From Schaedlerella arabinosiphila (GTDB lineage: Bacteria; Bacillota; Clostridia; Lachnospirales; Lachnospiraceae), in assembly GCF_003885045.1 (NCBI RefSeq), contig NZ_RHJS01000002.1, positions 6,007,302-6,071,301 on the forward strand: 64,000 nucleotides of DNA. Direction: 5' to 3'. Below are positions 51,355 through 59,421 of this stretch, piece after piece. The position numbers were made by a program, and so were the translations under genes. The notes beneath the pieces were generated by a model. That model did not search any database and was not told the DNA's origin. It saw only the letters and a program-made list of their open reading frames with translations. Positions within the stretch are counted from its first letter, which is position 1. Each line of letters begins with the position of its first letter.

Positions 51355-52752
51355 ATGGAGAAGTATTATTTGGCCGTAGATATCGGGGCGTCCAGCGGGC
51401 GTCACATGCTGGCGTCGATGGTGGATGGCCGGATGGAGCTGGAAGAGATCTACCGCTTCCCAAACGGGATGGACAATGTGGACGGAACCCTGTGCTGGGA
51501 TGTAAAACGGCTGTTTGCCGAGATCAAAAACGGTCTCAAAAAGTGTAAAGAGCTTGGCAAGATCCCTTCCTTCATGGGGATTGATACGTGGGCGGTGGAT
51601 TATGTCCTGCTGGATCAAAAGGACAGGGTTCTGGGCAATACCGTAGGCTATCGTGACAGCCGCACCGGCGGAATGGATGATAAAGTCTATGAGACGATCT
51701 CACTTTCCGCATTGTATGCGAGAACCGGAATCCAGAAACAGATCTTCAACACCATTTACCAGCTTATGGCAGTAAAACAATCCCATCCAGAATACCTGGA
51801 ACAGGCGAGGTCCATACTGATGATTCCGGATTACTTCGACTTCCTGCTGACCGGTGTGAAGAAGATGGAATACACCAACGCCACAAGCACGCAGCTGGTA
51901 GATCCCAAGACCAACGACTGGGATTATGAGCTGATTGACATGCTGGGATACAATTCCAAAATGTTCCTGCCCGTGTCCATGCCCGGAACGGTGGTAGGGA
52001 ATTTTACAAAAGAGATCCAGGAAGAAGTGGGATTTGACTGTACGGTTGTGCTTCCTGCAACACATGATACAGGCTCTGCGGTGCTGGCGGTTCCCACCAA
52101 CGATGACAACGCGATCTACATCAGTTCAGGCACCTGGTCTCTGATGGGGATCGAGAGAAAAGAAGCGGACTGCTCCATGGCGAGCATGCAGGCCAACTTT
52201 ACAAATGAGGGCGGCTACGACCATCGGTTCCGTTTCCTGAAAAATATCATGGGACTGTGGATGATTCAGTCCGTGAAGAAGGAATTTGAAGAGGATCTGT
52301 CCTTTGCGGAGATCTGTGAGCGTGCTTCTAAAGAGAAGATTGCCTCCATTGTGGACTGCAACGATGACTGTTTCTTTGCGCCGAAGAGCATGATCAAGGC
52401 GGTGCAGGATTATTGCAGCAACACGAATCAGCAGGTGCCTGAGACGGTAGGGGAGATTTCCGCTGTGGTATACAACAGCCTGGCCTACTGCTACGGCGAG
52501 ACGGTGAAGGAGATCGAGGCCATTACAGGCAATACATATGACACCATCTATGTGGTGGGCGGCGGCGCCAATGCAGGCTATCTGAACGAGCTGACCGCAA
52601 AGTATACCGGCAAGAAGGTATCCGCCGGCCCCACCGAGGCTACCGCCATCGGAAATATCGCGGTGCAGATGCTGCAGGACGGCGTATTCGCGGATCTGCC
52701 TGCTGCACGGACATGCATCGGAACGTCATTTGATATCAAATATTATGAGTAA
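51355..52752 (+). CDS. rhaB: Rhamnulokinase
   Basis: A 465-residue FGGY kinase of the rhamnulokinase branch. VDIGASSGRHMLASM is the N-terminal phosphate-binding loop, GIDTWAVDYVLLD the family motif, THDTGSAVLAVP the middle loop, and VVGGGANAGYLNEL the C-terminal nucleotide site. It should phosphorylate L-rhamnulose at C1. AAGGAGG lies before the ATG. A TATAAT box at 51313-51318 has no clear -35, fitting activation by an AraC-type protein such as that at 47907. An isomerase gene follows after 14 bp. No rhamnulose-phosphate aldolase gene is seen next to it. Confidence 0.88.
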   Translation: MEKYYLAVDIGASSGRHMLASMVDGRMELEEIYRFPNGMDNVDGTLCWDVKRLFAEIKNGLKKCKELGKIPSFMGIDTWAVDYVLLDQKDRVLGNTVGYRDSRTGGMDDKVYETISLSALYARTGIQKQIFNTIYQLMAVKQSHPEYLEQARSILMIPDYFDFLLTGVKKMEYTNATSTQLVDPKTNDWDYELIDMLGYNSKMFLPVSMPGTVVGNFTKEIQEEVGFDCTVVLPATHDTGSAVLAVPTNDDNAIYISSGTWSLMGIERKEADCSMASMQANFTNEGGYDHRFRFLKNIMGLWMIQSVKKEFEEDLSFAEICERASKEKIASIVDCNDDCFFAPKSMIKAVQDYCSNTNQQVPETVGEISAVVYNSLAYCYGETVKEIEAITGNTYDTIYVVGGGANAGYLNELTAKYTGKKVSAGPTEATAIGNIAVQMLQDGVFADLPAARTCIGTSFDIKYYE

Positions 52753-52766
52753 GAGGAGGATATAAC

Positions 52767-54185
52767 ATGTTAGTTGAGACAAAAGCAAAAGTAGGTGTAT
52801 TTTCCATCGCTTTAGGCGCGTATCTGCCCCAGTTCCCGTCACTGGTACCGGAGTTCGAAGCACAGTACGATGCGTTTAAGAAGACGCTGCCGGACACCGT
52901 GGAGATCATCGACGGAGGAATGGTGACCACAAAGGAGCAGTCACAGGCAGCAGGGGACGCGTTCCGCGCGGCGGACGTGGATCTGGTATTCATGCAGCTT
53001 CTGACCTACGCTACATCCTACAATATGCTCCCGGCAGTGCGGGATCTGGATGTTCCGGTTGTGCTGGTGAACGTGCAGAAGCTGAAAGCGCTGGACTACG
53101 ATCATACAGATATCGCGTCATGGCTGGGCGAAGGCTATGCCTGCGGCGCGGTCGGTGAGATGGTGGCTGACCTGGAGAGATACGGCAAACGCCACGCGGT
53201 GATCACAGGCGTTGTAGAAGGCGGAGATCCGGGCGTCCAGGCGGAGATCGAGGAGTGGTGCCGCGCAGCCCAGGTGAGAAGAAGATTCCGGGATACCAAT
53301 ATCGCGCAGATCGGAAGGCCCTATCCGGGTATGATGGATCTCTACATTGACGAGTCCAACCTGTACAGGAGGATGCACCTCTATACCAAGCAGTTTGACT
53401 GGGAGAAGATGTGGGCCATTGCCGATGACATCACAGACGAGGACGCGATCCGCGCGAAAGCTCAGGATATACTGGATACCTTCGACATTGAGGGCGGCGG
53501 AAGCATCGAAGAAGTATGGGAAATGGCAAAATATGTGGTTGCGTTCGAGCAGTGGGTGAAGGATGAGAAGCTGGGACTGGTAGCCTCCCACTATGACGGA
53601 TTTGCACAGGGCAAGGCAGGCGTCCTTGACAGTATGCTGATCCCGGCATTCTCCATGCTGATCAAGCAGGGAACGGCCTGTGCGGTAGAAGGGGATATGA
53701 AGGTTGCCATGGCGATGAGTATTTTAAAAACCATCTCCGGTACAGGGCAGCTTGCGGAAATGTACTCCATCGACTTCAACGACGACATTGCCATCATCGG
53801 ACACAGCGGCTCCGGGGATGCGGATATCTCCGACAAGAAGCCGACCATGAAGATCGTAAAGGTATTCCACGGAAAGACCGGCGGCGGCTACCTGACCCAG
53901 TTCTATCCGTACACAGGCCCGGTCACTTACCTTGCCATCACACAGGACGGAGAAGGGCACTTCAAATTTATCGTGGCTGAGGGCGTCAATGAGGAAGGCA
54001 AGATCCTTTCCTTCGGCGATACCAACATGCGGACACGCTTTACCTGCGGGGCAAGGGAGTTCGTGAACCAGTGGAGCGAATGCGGACCGACCCACCACTT
54101 TGCGGCGGCGACTGGAAGGCATATCGATACGATCCTGAAGGTGGCGAAGATCTTCAATGTACCGGTGGATATTGTGACCAGATAA
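52767..54185 (+). CDS. L-fucose/L-arabinose isomerase family protein
   Basis: A 472-residue sugar isomerase of the L-arabinose/L-fucose isomerase fold. KVGVFSIALGAYLPQFP at the N-terminus, the LTYATSYNMLPAVRDLDVPVVLVNVQ nucleotide-fold segment, and later GTACAVEGDMKVAMAM and THHFAAATGRH are family features. Such enzymes convert an aldose to a ketose with a Mn2+ site. It pairs with a rhamnulokinase rather than a ribulokinase, so it may be a non-classical L-rhamnose isomerase, but the substrate is not proven by sequence. A bidirectional terminator follows. Confidence 0.85.
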   Translation: MLVETKAKVGVFSIALGAYLPQFPSLVPEFEAQYDAFKKTLPDTVEIIDGGMVTTKEQSQAAGDAFRAADVDLVFMQLLTYATSYNMLPAVRDLDVPVVLVNVQKLKALDYDHTDIASWLGEGYACGAVGEMVADLERYGKRHAVITGVVEGGDPGVQAEIEEWCRAAQVRRRFRDTNIAQIGRPYPGMMDLYIDESNLYRRMHLYTKQFDWEKMWAIADDITDEDAIRAKAQDILDTFDIEGGGSIEEVWEMAKYVVAFEQWVKDEKLGLVASHYDGFAQGKAGVLDSMLIPAFSMLIKQGTACAVEGDMKVAMAMSILKTISGTGQLAEMYSIDFNDDIAIIGHSGSGDADISDKKPTMKIVKVFHGKTGGGYLTQFYPYTGPVTYLAITQDGEGHFKFIVAEGVNEEGKILSFGDTNMRTRFTCGAREFVNQWSECGPTHHFAAATGRHIDTILKVAKIFNVPVDIVTR

Positions 54186-54246
54186 ACCGAAATCCGATAT
54201 TGGAAGTGCATTCGGAAAGCAGAAGCGGTATAGAATGAACATAAAA

Positions 54247-54294
54247 AATCCGGATATCAAACACAGTGATGTGCAGGATATCCGGATTCTTTTT
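54247..54294. terminator. Bidirectional terminator between convergent genes
   Basis: AATCCGGATATC (54247-54258) pairs with GATATCCGGATT (54277-54288), with A's on the left and CTTTTT on the right. It ends the isomerase transcript and, read on the other strand, the repeat-protein transcript. Confidence 0.88.
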
Positions 54295-54342
54295 GATCAA
54301 TAACAGAAGCCGGTAAAAATCCGATCTCTTCAGTATTCCCTG

Positions 54343-55356
54343 TCAGACAGCCGCATCCACCGAAATATCCGCTGCCGCCGCGCCGGCCGAACCAATGTCT
54401 GCCGCTATGCTGCCGCCTGGTGCTGCACTCCCGGCCACTGCCCCTGCCGCGGATCCCGGGGCGCTGCCGGTGCCAGGTACGGAAACCAGCCCCTCGGCTG
54501 CTGCAGAAGCGGAGGAATTGCCCAGGCCCGCTATGGAATCCAGGGTCTCCTGAAGGGCTTCCTTCCGGTCCTGCGCCAGTTCCTTTGCCGCATAGTGATT
54601 TTCCTCTCTGCGGCGTTTTTTCCTGCGCTTGGAAATCTCCTTGCGGATCTCCAGTTCCTTTTGCTGCTCCTGACGTTCCTCCGCGCGCTTTCTCTGCAGC
54701 TCCAACTGTTCCTCCTTGTTCAGGTTCTTCATCTTTTTCTGAATCTGCCGGGTCAGCTTCTGCATACGCCGGATCATCCGGCCTATTTTTTCCTTATCTT
54801 CCCCTTCGCTGAGCGCATATGCGATTTTTAAAGTGCCCAGCGCGCGCATGGCTTTGGAGGAAACCTGCAGTACGTTCATCTTCGTCTCCGAACGGGCGAG
54901 CTCGCTTGCAAGCTGTCCGGTAGAATCGTCCGGCATGGATACGTTCATCTTGAAACCGGAGCTTTCCTTTGCCTGCCCCAGCAGGGAATCCAGGAGACTT
55001 TTCTCCTCTTTTTCTTTTCCAAGCATGGCGCTTAAAAGGCTCTTCTCATCCTCTCCCAGGAGGGAGCTTAAGAAATCCTCCTGATCTTCTCCGAGCATCG
55101 AATTTAAAAAACTTGACTGATCCTGTATCTGTCCGCGGATCGAATGATAAAAATCATCCTTTGCCGCATTGCCCGCATTGAAATAACGATCCGCCGCAGT
55201 CACCGACTGTACCGGAGCACCCGGCGTCTTTTCCGCTTCACTGCCGTCTTTTACAGCCAGAGCCTGCTCCGTATAGGGGCTTCCGGCTGCAGACTGGTTC
55301 CGATCCGCATACTGGCTGCCGGCCGCCGGCCGCCAGTTCCTCATAGTCACTTTCAT
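54343..55356 (-). CDS. Unrecognised Glu/Lys-rich protein with LLG repeats
   Basis: A 337-residue protein that I do not recognise. Residues about 95-150 contain four 12-14-residue repeats with the pattern xLLxxxLGxxxE (SFLNSMLGEDQED; DFLSSLLGEDEKS; KSLLSAMLGKEKEE; KSLLDSLLGQAKE). Residues about 185-280 are a long basic coiled coil (RRMQKLTRQIQKKMKNL; KRRKKRRREENHYAAKEL). The C-terminus is Ala/Gly/Ser-rich. There is no signal or membrane helix. AAAGGAGGG before 55356 fixes the start. It is monocistronic, and the function is unknown. Confidence 0.75.
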   Translation of the reverse strand: MKVTMRNWRPAAGSQYADRNQSAAGSPYTEQALAVKDGSEAEKTPGAPVQSVTAADRYFNAGNAAKDDFYHSIRGQIQDQSSFLNSMLGEDQEDFLSSLLGEDEKSLLSAMLGKEKEEKSLLDSLLGQAKESSGFKMNVSMPDDSTGQLASELARSETKMNVLQVSSKAMRALGTLKIAYALSEGEDKEKIGRMIRRMQKLTRQIQKKMKNLNKEEQLELQRKRAEERQEQQKELEIRKEISKRRKKRRREENHYAAKELAQDRKEALQETLDSIAGLGNSSASAAAEGLVSVPGTGSAPGSAAGAVAGSAAPGGSIAADIGSAGAAAADISVDAAV

Positions 55357-55552
55357 GAAAAGACCCTCCTTTCCTTCCTGTCCTGTAATCAATTTGCACA
55401 GCAAATCGAGTACCTTCTTACCCGGGATATGCATAAAAATATATTCTGCCGGGCAGACAACCAATCCTGTTTTTTCCATATATACTATATATCGGCCTGA
55501 GTTCAGGAAATAAAATAAATTTTTGCAAAATTATATTTTTTTCTGATTCTGG

Positions 55553-55581
55553 TTGCAATTTCAGAACCATTATACTACAAT
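55553..55581 (+). promoter_or_regulatory. Promoter of the GGDEF-EAL gene
   Basis: TTGCAA (55553-55558), a 17-bp spacer and TACAAT (55576-55581). The 410-bp stretch from 55357 to 55766 holds this promoter and a leader of about 180 nt, and no separate gene that I could support. Confidence 0.65.
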
Positions 55582-55766
55582 ATCCTATGTATAGGCAGCT
55601 TGGGAATCGTAACGAATGTACCTGTGCAGTATTAAAACGGTTGCTGTTATACCACGTACCAAGTACCGCGTACACGGCGCAAGGTGCGGGAGCAGTAAAA
55701 ATAAAGGCGCAAAATGTACAGATTATTTTGAAGCAGTTCTCTACAGGGGTAAGGGAGAGTAGTTTT

Positions 55767-57386
55767 ATGGGTGACAACAATAAGATGCGTTCCATTCTTG
55801 AAATTATGAATGATGTTCTGAGTACGGTAAGAGATTATTATGATTCGGAATATGCTTATTATATTGAAAAGGATGAATACGAGATACTGACAATCTATGA
55901 ATGGTGTGCGGAGAATATTCCGTGGCAGCGGGACCGGATCAAGATGCTCGAACCGGAACATCTGCCGCGCTGGGTGCAGCATGAGATCACGGATACCAGA
56001 GACGAGTGCTACAGCGTATTCCAGGAGCTGGATGAAGGCATTACGGCGGTACTTGCCGTAGTCAATGTACGACGCGGGGGCTGCGACCTGTCGCTGATGC
56101 GGGCGGTACTGCCGTATATTTCCCAGGCAATCATTCTGCACAAGACCCAGAAGCAGCAGGAATATCTGAGCTATCATGATGATCTGACAGGACTTTTGAA
56201 CCGGAACAGCTTCGTGGCATACCTGGCCGAAGCGAAGAAGAGGCAGTTAAAGTCCGTAGGTGCATTGTCCGCGGATATCAACGGCCTGAAGAATTTTAAC
56301 AAAGAATTTGGCAGGGAGTACGGCGATGAAGTCGTGATCCGCGTAGGTGAGATCCTGGAAGAATTTTTCCGAAGCGCCAACGTATACCGACTGACCGGGG
56401 ATGAATACCTGGCTATTGTTGAGAATACTTCTTATGAAAAGTTTATGAAGGGCGTACAGGCGGCCTATACCAAGCTGGAGAATATCAGTCTCGGGCTGGT
56501 AACAATGGGTTATGCCTGGGAGAAGTCCAATATTGATGTAGATGTCCTTGTATCCGATGCGGAAGACATGATGCGGGAAGAGAAGAAGAAGTACTATAAG
56601 AACCTGCGCAAGGGACATCATGAGCCGATCATCAAGCAGGATCTGCTTGACGACTTAAAGTCCGGCAATTTTATCGTATGTCTTCTTCCGATTATGGATG
56701 CCCATTCCAATGAAGTTGTGGGGGCGGAGGCGCTGGTGCGCTATCATCATAAGGATCTGGGCATTATGAATCCGGAGCGTTATATCGCGCTGTTGGAAGA
56801 GACGAAGCTGTCCTATCATCTGGATCTGCACGTATTTGAGGAAGTGTGCAGGACGCTGCAGCGCTGGGAGCAGGACGATCTGCCGATGATCCCCGTCTCC
56901 GTGAATTTTGCGGTTTCCACTCTGCGCAGGCATGACATTACGGAGAAGATGCAGGCAATCGTGGAGAAGTATCATGTTTCCTGCGAGTATCTCCAGATCG
57001 AAGTATCGGAGTCTCGGGGAGATATGAACCAGGAGATGCTGGCTGAGACGGGCAACAAGATCCGCAAGGCCAATGTGAGAGTGGTTCTGGATCATTTCGG
57101 CGCAAAAAATTCCAGCTTTACCATCCTTTCACTGATGGAATTTGACGGATTGAAGCTGGACAGCAGCCTGGTAGACAATATCGTGGGCAACAGACGCAGC
57201 CAGATCGTGTCTCAGGCCGTGATTGATGTCTGCAGAAGGCTGGGCGTAACCGTGTCCGCTTCGGGCGTGGATACCCAGGATCAATTGAATATCCTCAAGG
57301 AGATGGGCTGTGACTGTGTTCAGGGGACGCTCTTCAATAAACCGATCACCATTGAGACCTTTGAGGTTCGGTATCTGAAAGGGTAG
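55767..57386 (+). CDS. Degenerate GGDEF-EAL protein
   Basis: A 539-residue protein with an N-terminal GAF-like region (about 1-125), a GGDEF domain (about 130-285) and an EAL domain (about 295-539). The cyclase motif is YRLTGDEYLAI instead of RxGGDEF. The EAL start EALVRY is kept, but the DDFGxG loop is DHFGAKNSS and the late EGVE motif is SGVDT, so metal-binding residues are missing. Both activities are probably lost; it may bind cyclic di-GMP or partner other enzymes. GGGAGAG supports the start at 55767; a frame from 55587 has no ribosome site. Confidence 0.85.
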   Translation: MGDNNKMRSILEIMNDVLSTVRDYYDSEYAYYIEKDEYEILTIYEWCAENIPWQRDRIKMLEPEHLPRWVQHEITDTRDECYSVFQELDEGITAVLAVVNVRRGGCDLSLMRAVLPYISQAIILHKTQKQQEYLSYHDDLTGLLNRNSFVAYLAEAKKRQLKSVGALSADINGLKNFNKEFGREYGDEVVIRVGEILEEFFRSANVYRLTGDEYLAIVENTSYEKFMKGVQAAYTKLENISLGLVTMGYAWEKSNIDVDVLVSDAEDMMREEKKKYYKNLRKGHHEPIIKQDLLDDLKSGNFIVCLLPIMDAHSNEVVGAEALVRYHHKDLGIMNPERYIALLEETKLSYHLDLHVFEEVCRTLQRWEQDDLPMIPVSVNFAVSTLRRHDITEKMQAIVEKYHVSCEYLQIEVSESRGDMNQEMLAETGNKIRKANVRVVLDHFGAKNSSFTILSLMEFDGLKLDSSLVDNIVGNRRSQIVSQAVIDVCRRLGVTVSASGVDTQDQLNILKEMGCDCVQGTLFNKPITIETFEVRYLKG

Positions 57387-57453
57387 GCTTGTTCATATGT
57401 ATTCCCGGCCGGGGCATTGGCCGGAACGAGAATTTGGGGAACAGGTATAAAAT

Positions 57454-58191
57454 ATGATCAGAACATGGACTGCCAGTATCGTTCCGCTATACGAGGAAGA
57501 TTTTTACCGGCTGTGTTATGGACAGGTTCCTTCCTTCCGCAGAGAGAAGGCGGACCGTATGAAGGGGAAGCAGGTTCGTGCGCAGAGTGTCGGCGTATGG
57601 CTTCTGTATGAGCGGATGAAAAAGGAATATGGGATAGAGGCGGATACAGCATATAATCTTTCACATTCGGGGGACTATGTGCTGTGTTCTGTTAGTACGG
57701 AACGGCATGTAAAAGTCGGCTGCGATATCGAAGAGGTGAAAGAACCGAATCTGAAGATTGCCGGGCGGTTTTTCTGTCCTGCCGAGTATGAACAGATTGC
57801 CGGGGAAAAAGATAAAGTGCTGCAGCAGGAGTATTTTTTCCGCTATTGGGTGCTCAAGGAGAGTTTTGCAAAAGCCACCAGGGAAGGGCTGGCGCTGGGG
57901 ATGGATACTTTTGAGATCATGCTGGGGAATCCGTCAGTCCTGGTGAAGCAGCCGGAGAATTATCCGGAGCGGTATCATTACAGGGAGGCTGTCCTGAGAG
58001 GCGGAGAGCTTGTGCCTTCGGAGAGCGGGACAGGCTGCACAGAGTCCGGAGAGTACGAACCGGAAGGAAAGGAATACAGAGAAGACGCCGGAGGGGGCGC
58101 GTACCGTATTGCGGTATGTTCTACGGATTCCGGGATTGAGGAGGTTAGACAGGCAGATTTTTTAAAATTACTCAGGGTTCACACAGGATAA
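57454..58191 (+). CDS. 4'-phosphopantetheinyl transferase (Sfp type)
   Basis: A 245-residue protein of the Sfp superfamily. The motifs AYNLSHSGDYVLCSVS (about 66-81), VGCDIEEV (about 88-95) and FFRYWVLKESFAKATREGL (about 128-146) form the CoA- and magnesium-binding site. It transfers phosphopantetheine from CoA to a carrier protein of a fatty-acid, polyketide or peptide synthase. A Glu/Gly/Ser-rich stretch at about 185-215 seems inserted near the C-terminus. No carrier-protein gene is in the window, so the target is unknown. Confidence 0.88.
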   Translation: MIRTWTASIVPLYEEDFYRLCYGQVPSFRREKADRMKGKQVRAQSVGVWLLYERMKKEYGIEADTAYNLSHSGDYVLCSVSTERHVKVGCDIEEVKEPNLKIAGRFFCPAEYEQIAGEKDKVLQQEYFFRYWVLKESFAKATREGLALGMDTFEIMLGNPSVLVKQPENYPERYHYREAVLRGGELVPSESGTGCTESGEYEPEGKEYREDAGGGAYRIAVCSTDSGIEEVRQADFLKLLRVHTG

Positions 58192-58240
58192 AGCGGGGGG
58201 AGGCATCACCGAGGGATACAGTTCATATCAGGAGGTCGAT

Positions 58241-59068
58241 ATGCGTATAGATAATAGTAGGGCGAGGTTCTTGAAGAAATATGAGCAGCGGCTGAAAAAA
58301 GTACTGGTTGTAGGTTTTGCGGCGGGGCTGCTTGTCTGTTTTATGCTGAATCTGGTTTTCAACAGGATCAGGATCGGCGGAATAGACAAAAAGTACAAAA
58401 AGCAGATCACGGAACTGACAGAAAAAAATGAAAAGCTTTCCAGCCAGATCAAATCAGGCGTTTCGAAAAAAAATACGGATGCAAGCGCCGACGAGCTTTC
58501 TTCAAAAGAGGATTCCTGGAGCCTGGTACTGATCAATGAAGAGAATCCTCTGGATACCGCGTATATTCCGGAGCTGGAAGCGGTCAGGGAAGGGTCTTTT
58601 GTAGATGTACGGATCGTGGAAGACGCAAAAAAGATGCTGGAGGACGCGGAAAAAGAAGGCTTAAATATGTACATTGTTTCTGCCCATCGGGATTATGAGA
58701 CCCAGAGGGAGGTCTTCAATACCACGATGACAGAATGGATCTCAAAGGGCTCGACCCCTCTGGAGGCTTATGAGGAGACCAAGAAGTCTGTAGCGGTTCC
58801 GGGAACCAGCGAGCACGCCAGCGGCCTGGCAATGGACATCACGTCCGGGCAGTACGGCGAATTGGATGATAAGCAGGCGGAGACGGATGAAGCCAAATGG
58901 CTGGCGGCAAACTGCTGGAAGTACGGGTTTATCCTTCGCTATCCCCTGGACAAATCCGACGTGACAGGGATTGTTTTTGAGCCGTGGCATTACCGCTATG
59001 TAGGAAAAGACGCGGCAAAAGAGATCATGGAGAAGGATATCACCCTGGAAGAATACCTGTCCAATTAG
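58241..59068 (+). CDS. VanY-type D,D-carboxypeptidase (M15B)
   Basis: A 275-residue protein. A membrane anchor (about residues 20-42) is followed by a short coiled coil (about 45-75) and a zinc peptidase domain. SEHASGLAMDI (about 187-197) and EPWHYRYVG (about 247-255) hold the zinc-binding residues of M15B peptidases, and SAHRDYETQREVF is the typical first motif. It trims the terminal D-Ala from peptidoglycan peptides outside the cell. The ATG at 58241 follows AGGAGG. It is 49 bp behind the PPTase gene and probably shares its transcript. Confidence 0.88.
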   Translation: MRIDNSRARFLKKYEQRLKKVLVVGFAAGLLVCFMLNLVFNRIRIGGIDKKYKKQITELTEKNEKLSSQIKSGVSKKNTDASADELSSKEDSWSLVLINEENPLDTAYIPELEAVREGSFVDVRIVEDAKKMLEDAEKEGLNMYIVSAHRDYETQREVFNTTMTEWISKGSTPLEAYEETKKSVAVPGTSEHASGLAMDITSGQYGELDDKQAETDEAKWLAANCWKYGFILRYPLDKSDVTGIVFEPWHYRYVGKDAAKEIMEKDITLEEYLSN

Positions 59069-59175
59069 CATGATTTTTGTTGTGGAATCTGGAAAAAAGA
59101 GAAGAAAAATCAGACGCTGTTTTAGATGATTTCTACAAATATAAAATTTATGTAAAGTTTTGGTGCGTGAAAGCA

Positions 59176-59204
59176 TTGACAATCATGAAATGCGGTGGTA
59201 TGAT
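59176..59204 (+). promoter_or_regulatory. amt promoter
   Basis: TTGACA (59176-59181), 17 bp and TATGAT (59199-59204) form a strong promoter. It precedes the ammonium-transporter gene by more than 200 bp. Confidence 0.8.
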
Positions 59205-59220
59205 GCCACATGTAAAGCAA

Positions 59221-59254
59221 AGAGGCTGTGAAACAATTCATAGTCTCTTTTTTT
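59221..59254 (+). terminator. Leader terminator immediately after the amt promoter
   Basis: AGAGGCTGTGAA (59221-59232) pairs over 12 bp, with two G-T wobbles, with TTCATAGTCTCT (59237-59248). A run of seven T residues follows. It starts about 10 nt after the expected transcription start, so most transcripts from 59176 would end after about 45 nt unless termination is blocked. Confidence 0.75.
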
Positions 59255-59294
59255 GGTTTTACGGTTTTTACCGTGGGCCGGTATCATATGGCAT

Positions 59295-59347
59295 ATGGCG
59301 GAGCAAAGACGCTTCTTTTATTGAAAAAGAAGATTTTGCTCCGCCAT
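59295..59347 (+). promoter_or_regulatory. Second leader hairpin of amt
   Basis: ATGGCGGAGCAAA (59295-59307) pairs perfectly with TTTGCTCCGCCAT (59335-59347). An inner CTTCTTTT/AAAAGAAG stem sits within it. It lies 75 bp before the amt ATG and may take part in leader control. No other gene is seen in 59069-59421. Confidence 0.6.
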
Positions 59348-59421
59348 TTGTATTTGCGGACGGACAGGAGATTCTAATGGATGAAGATGTCTGTTTAGCT
59401 GAAAATAGGAGGGAAATCATT

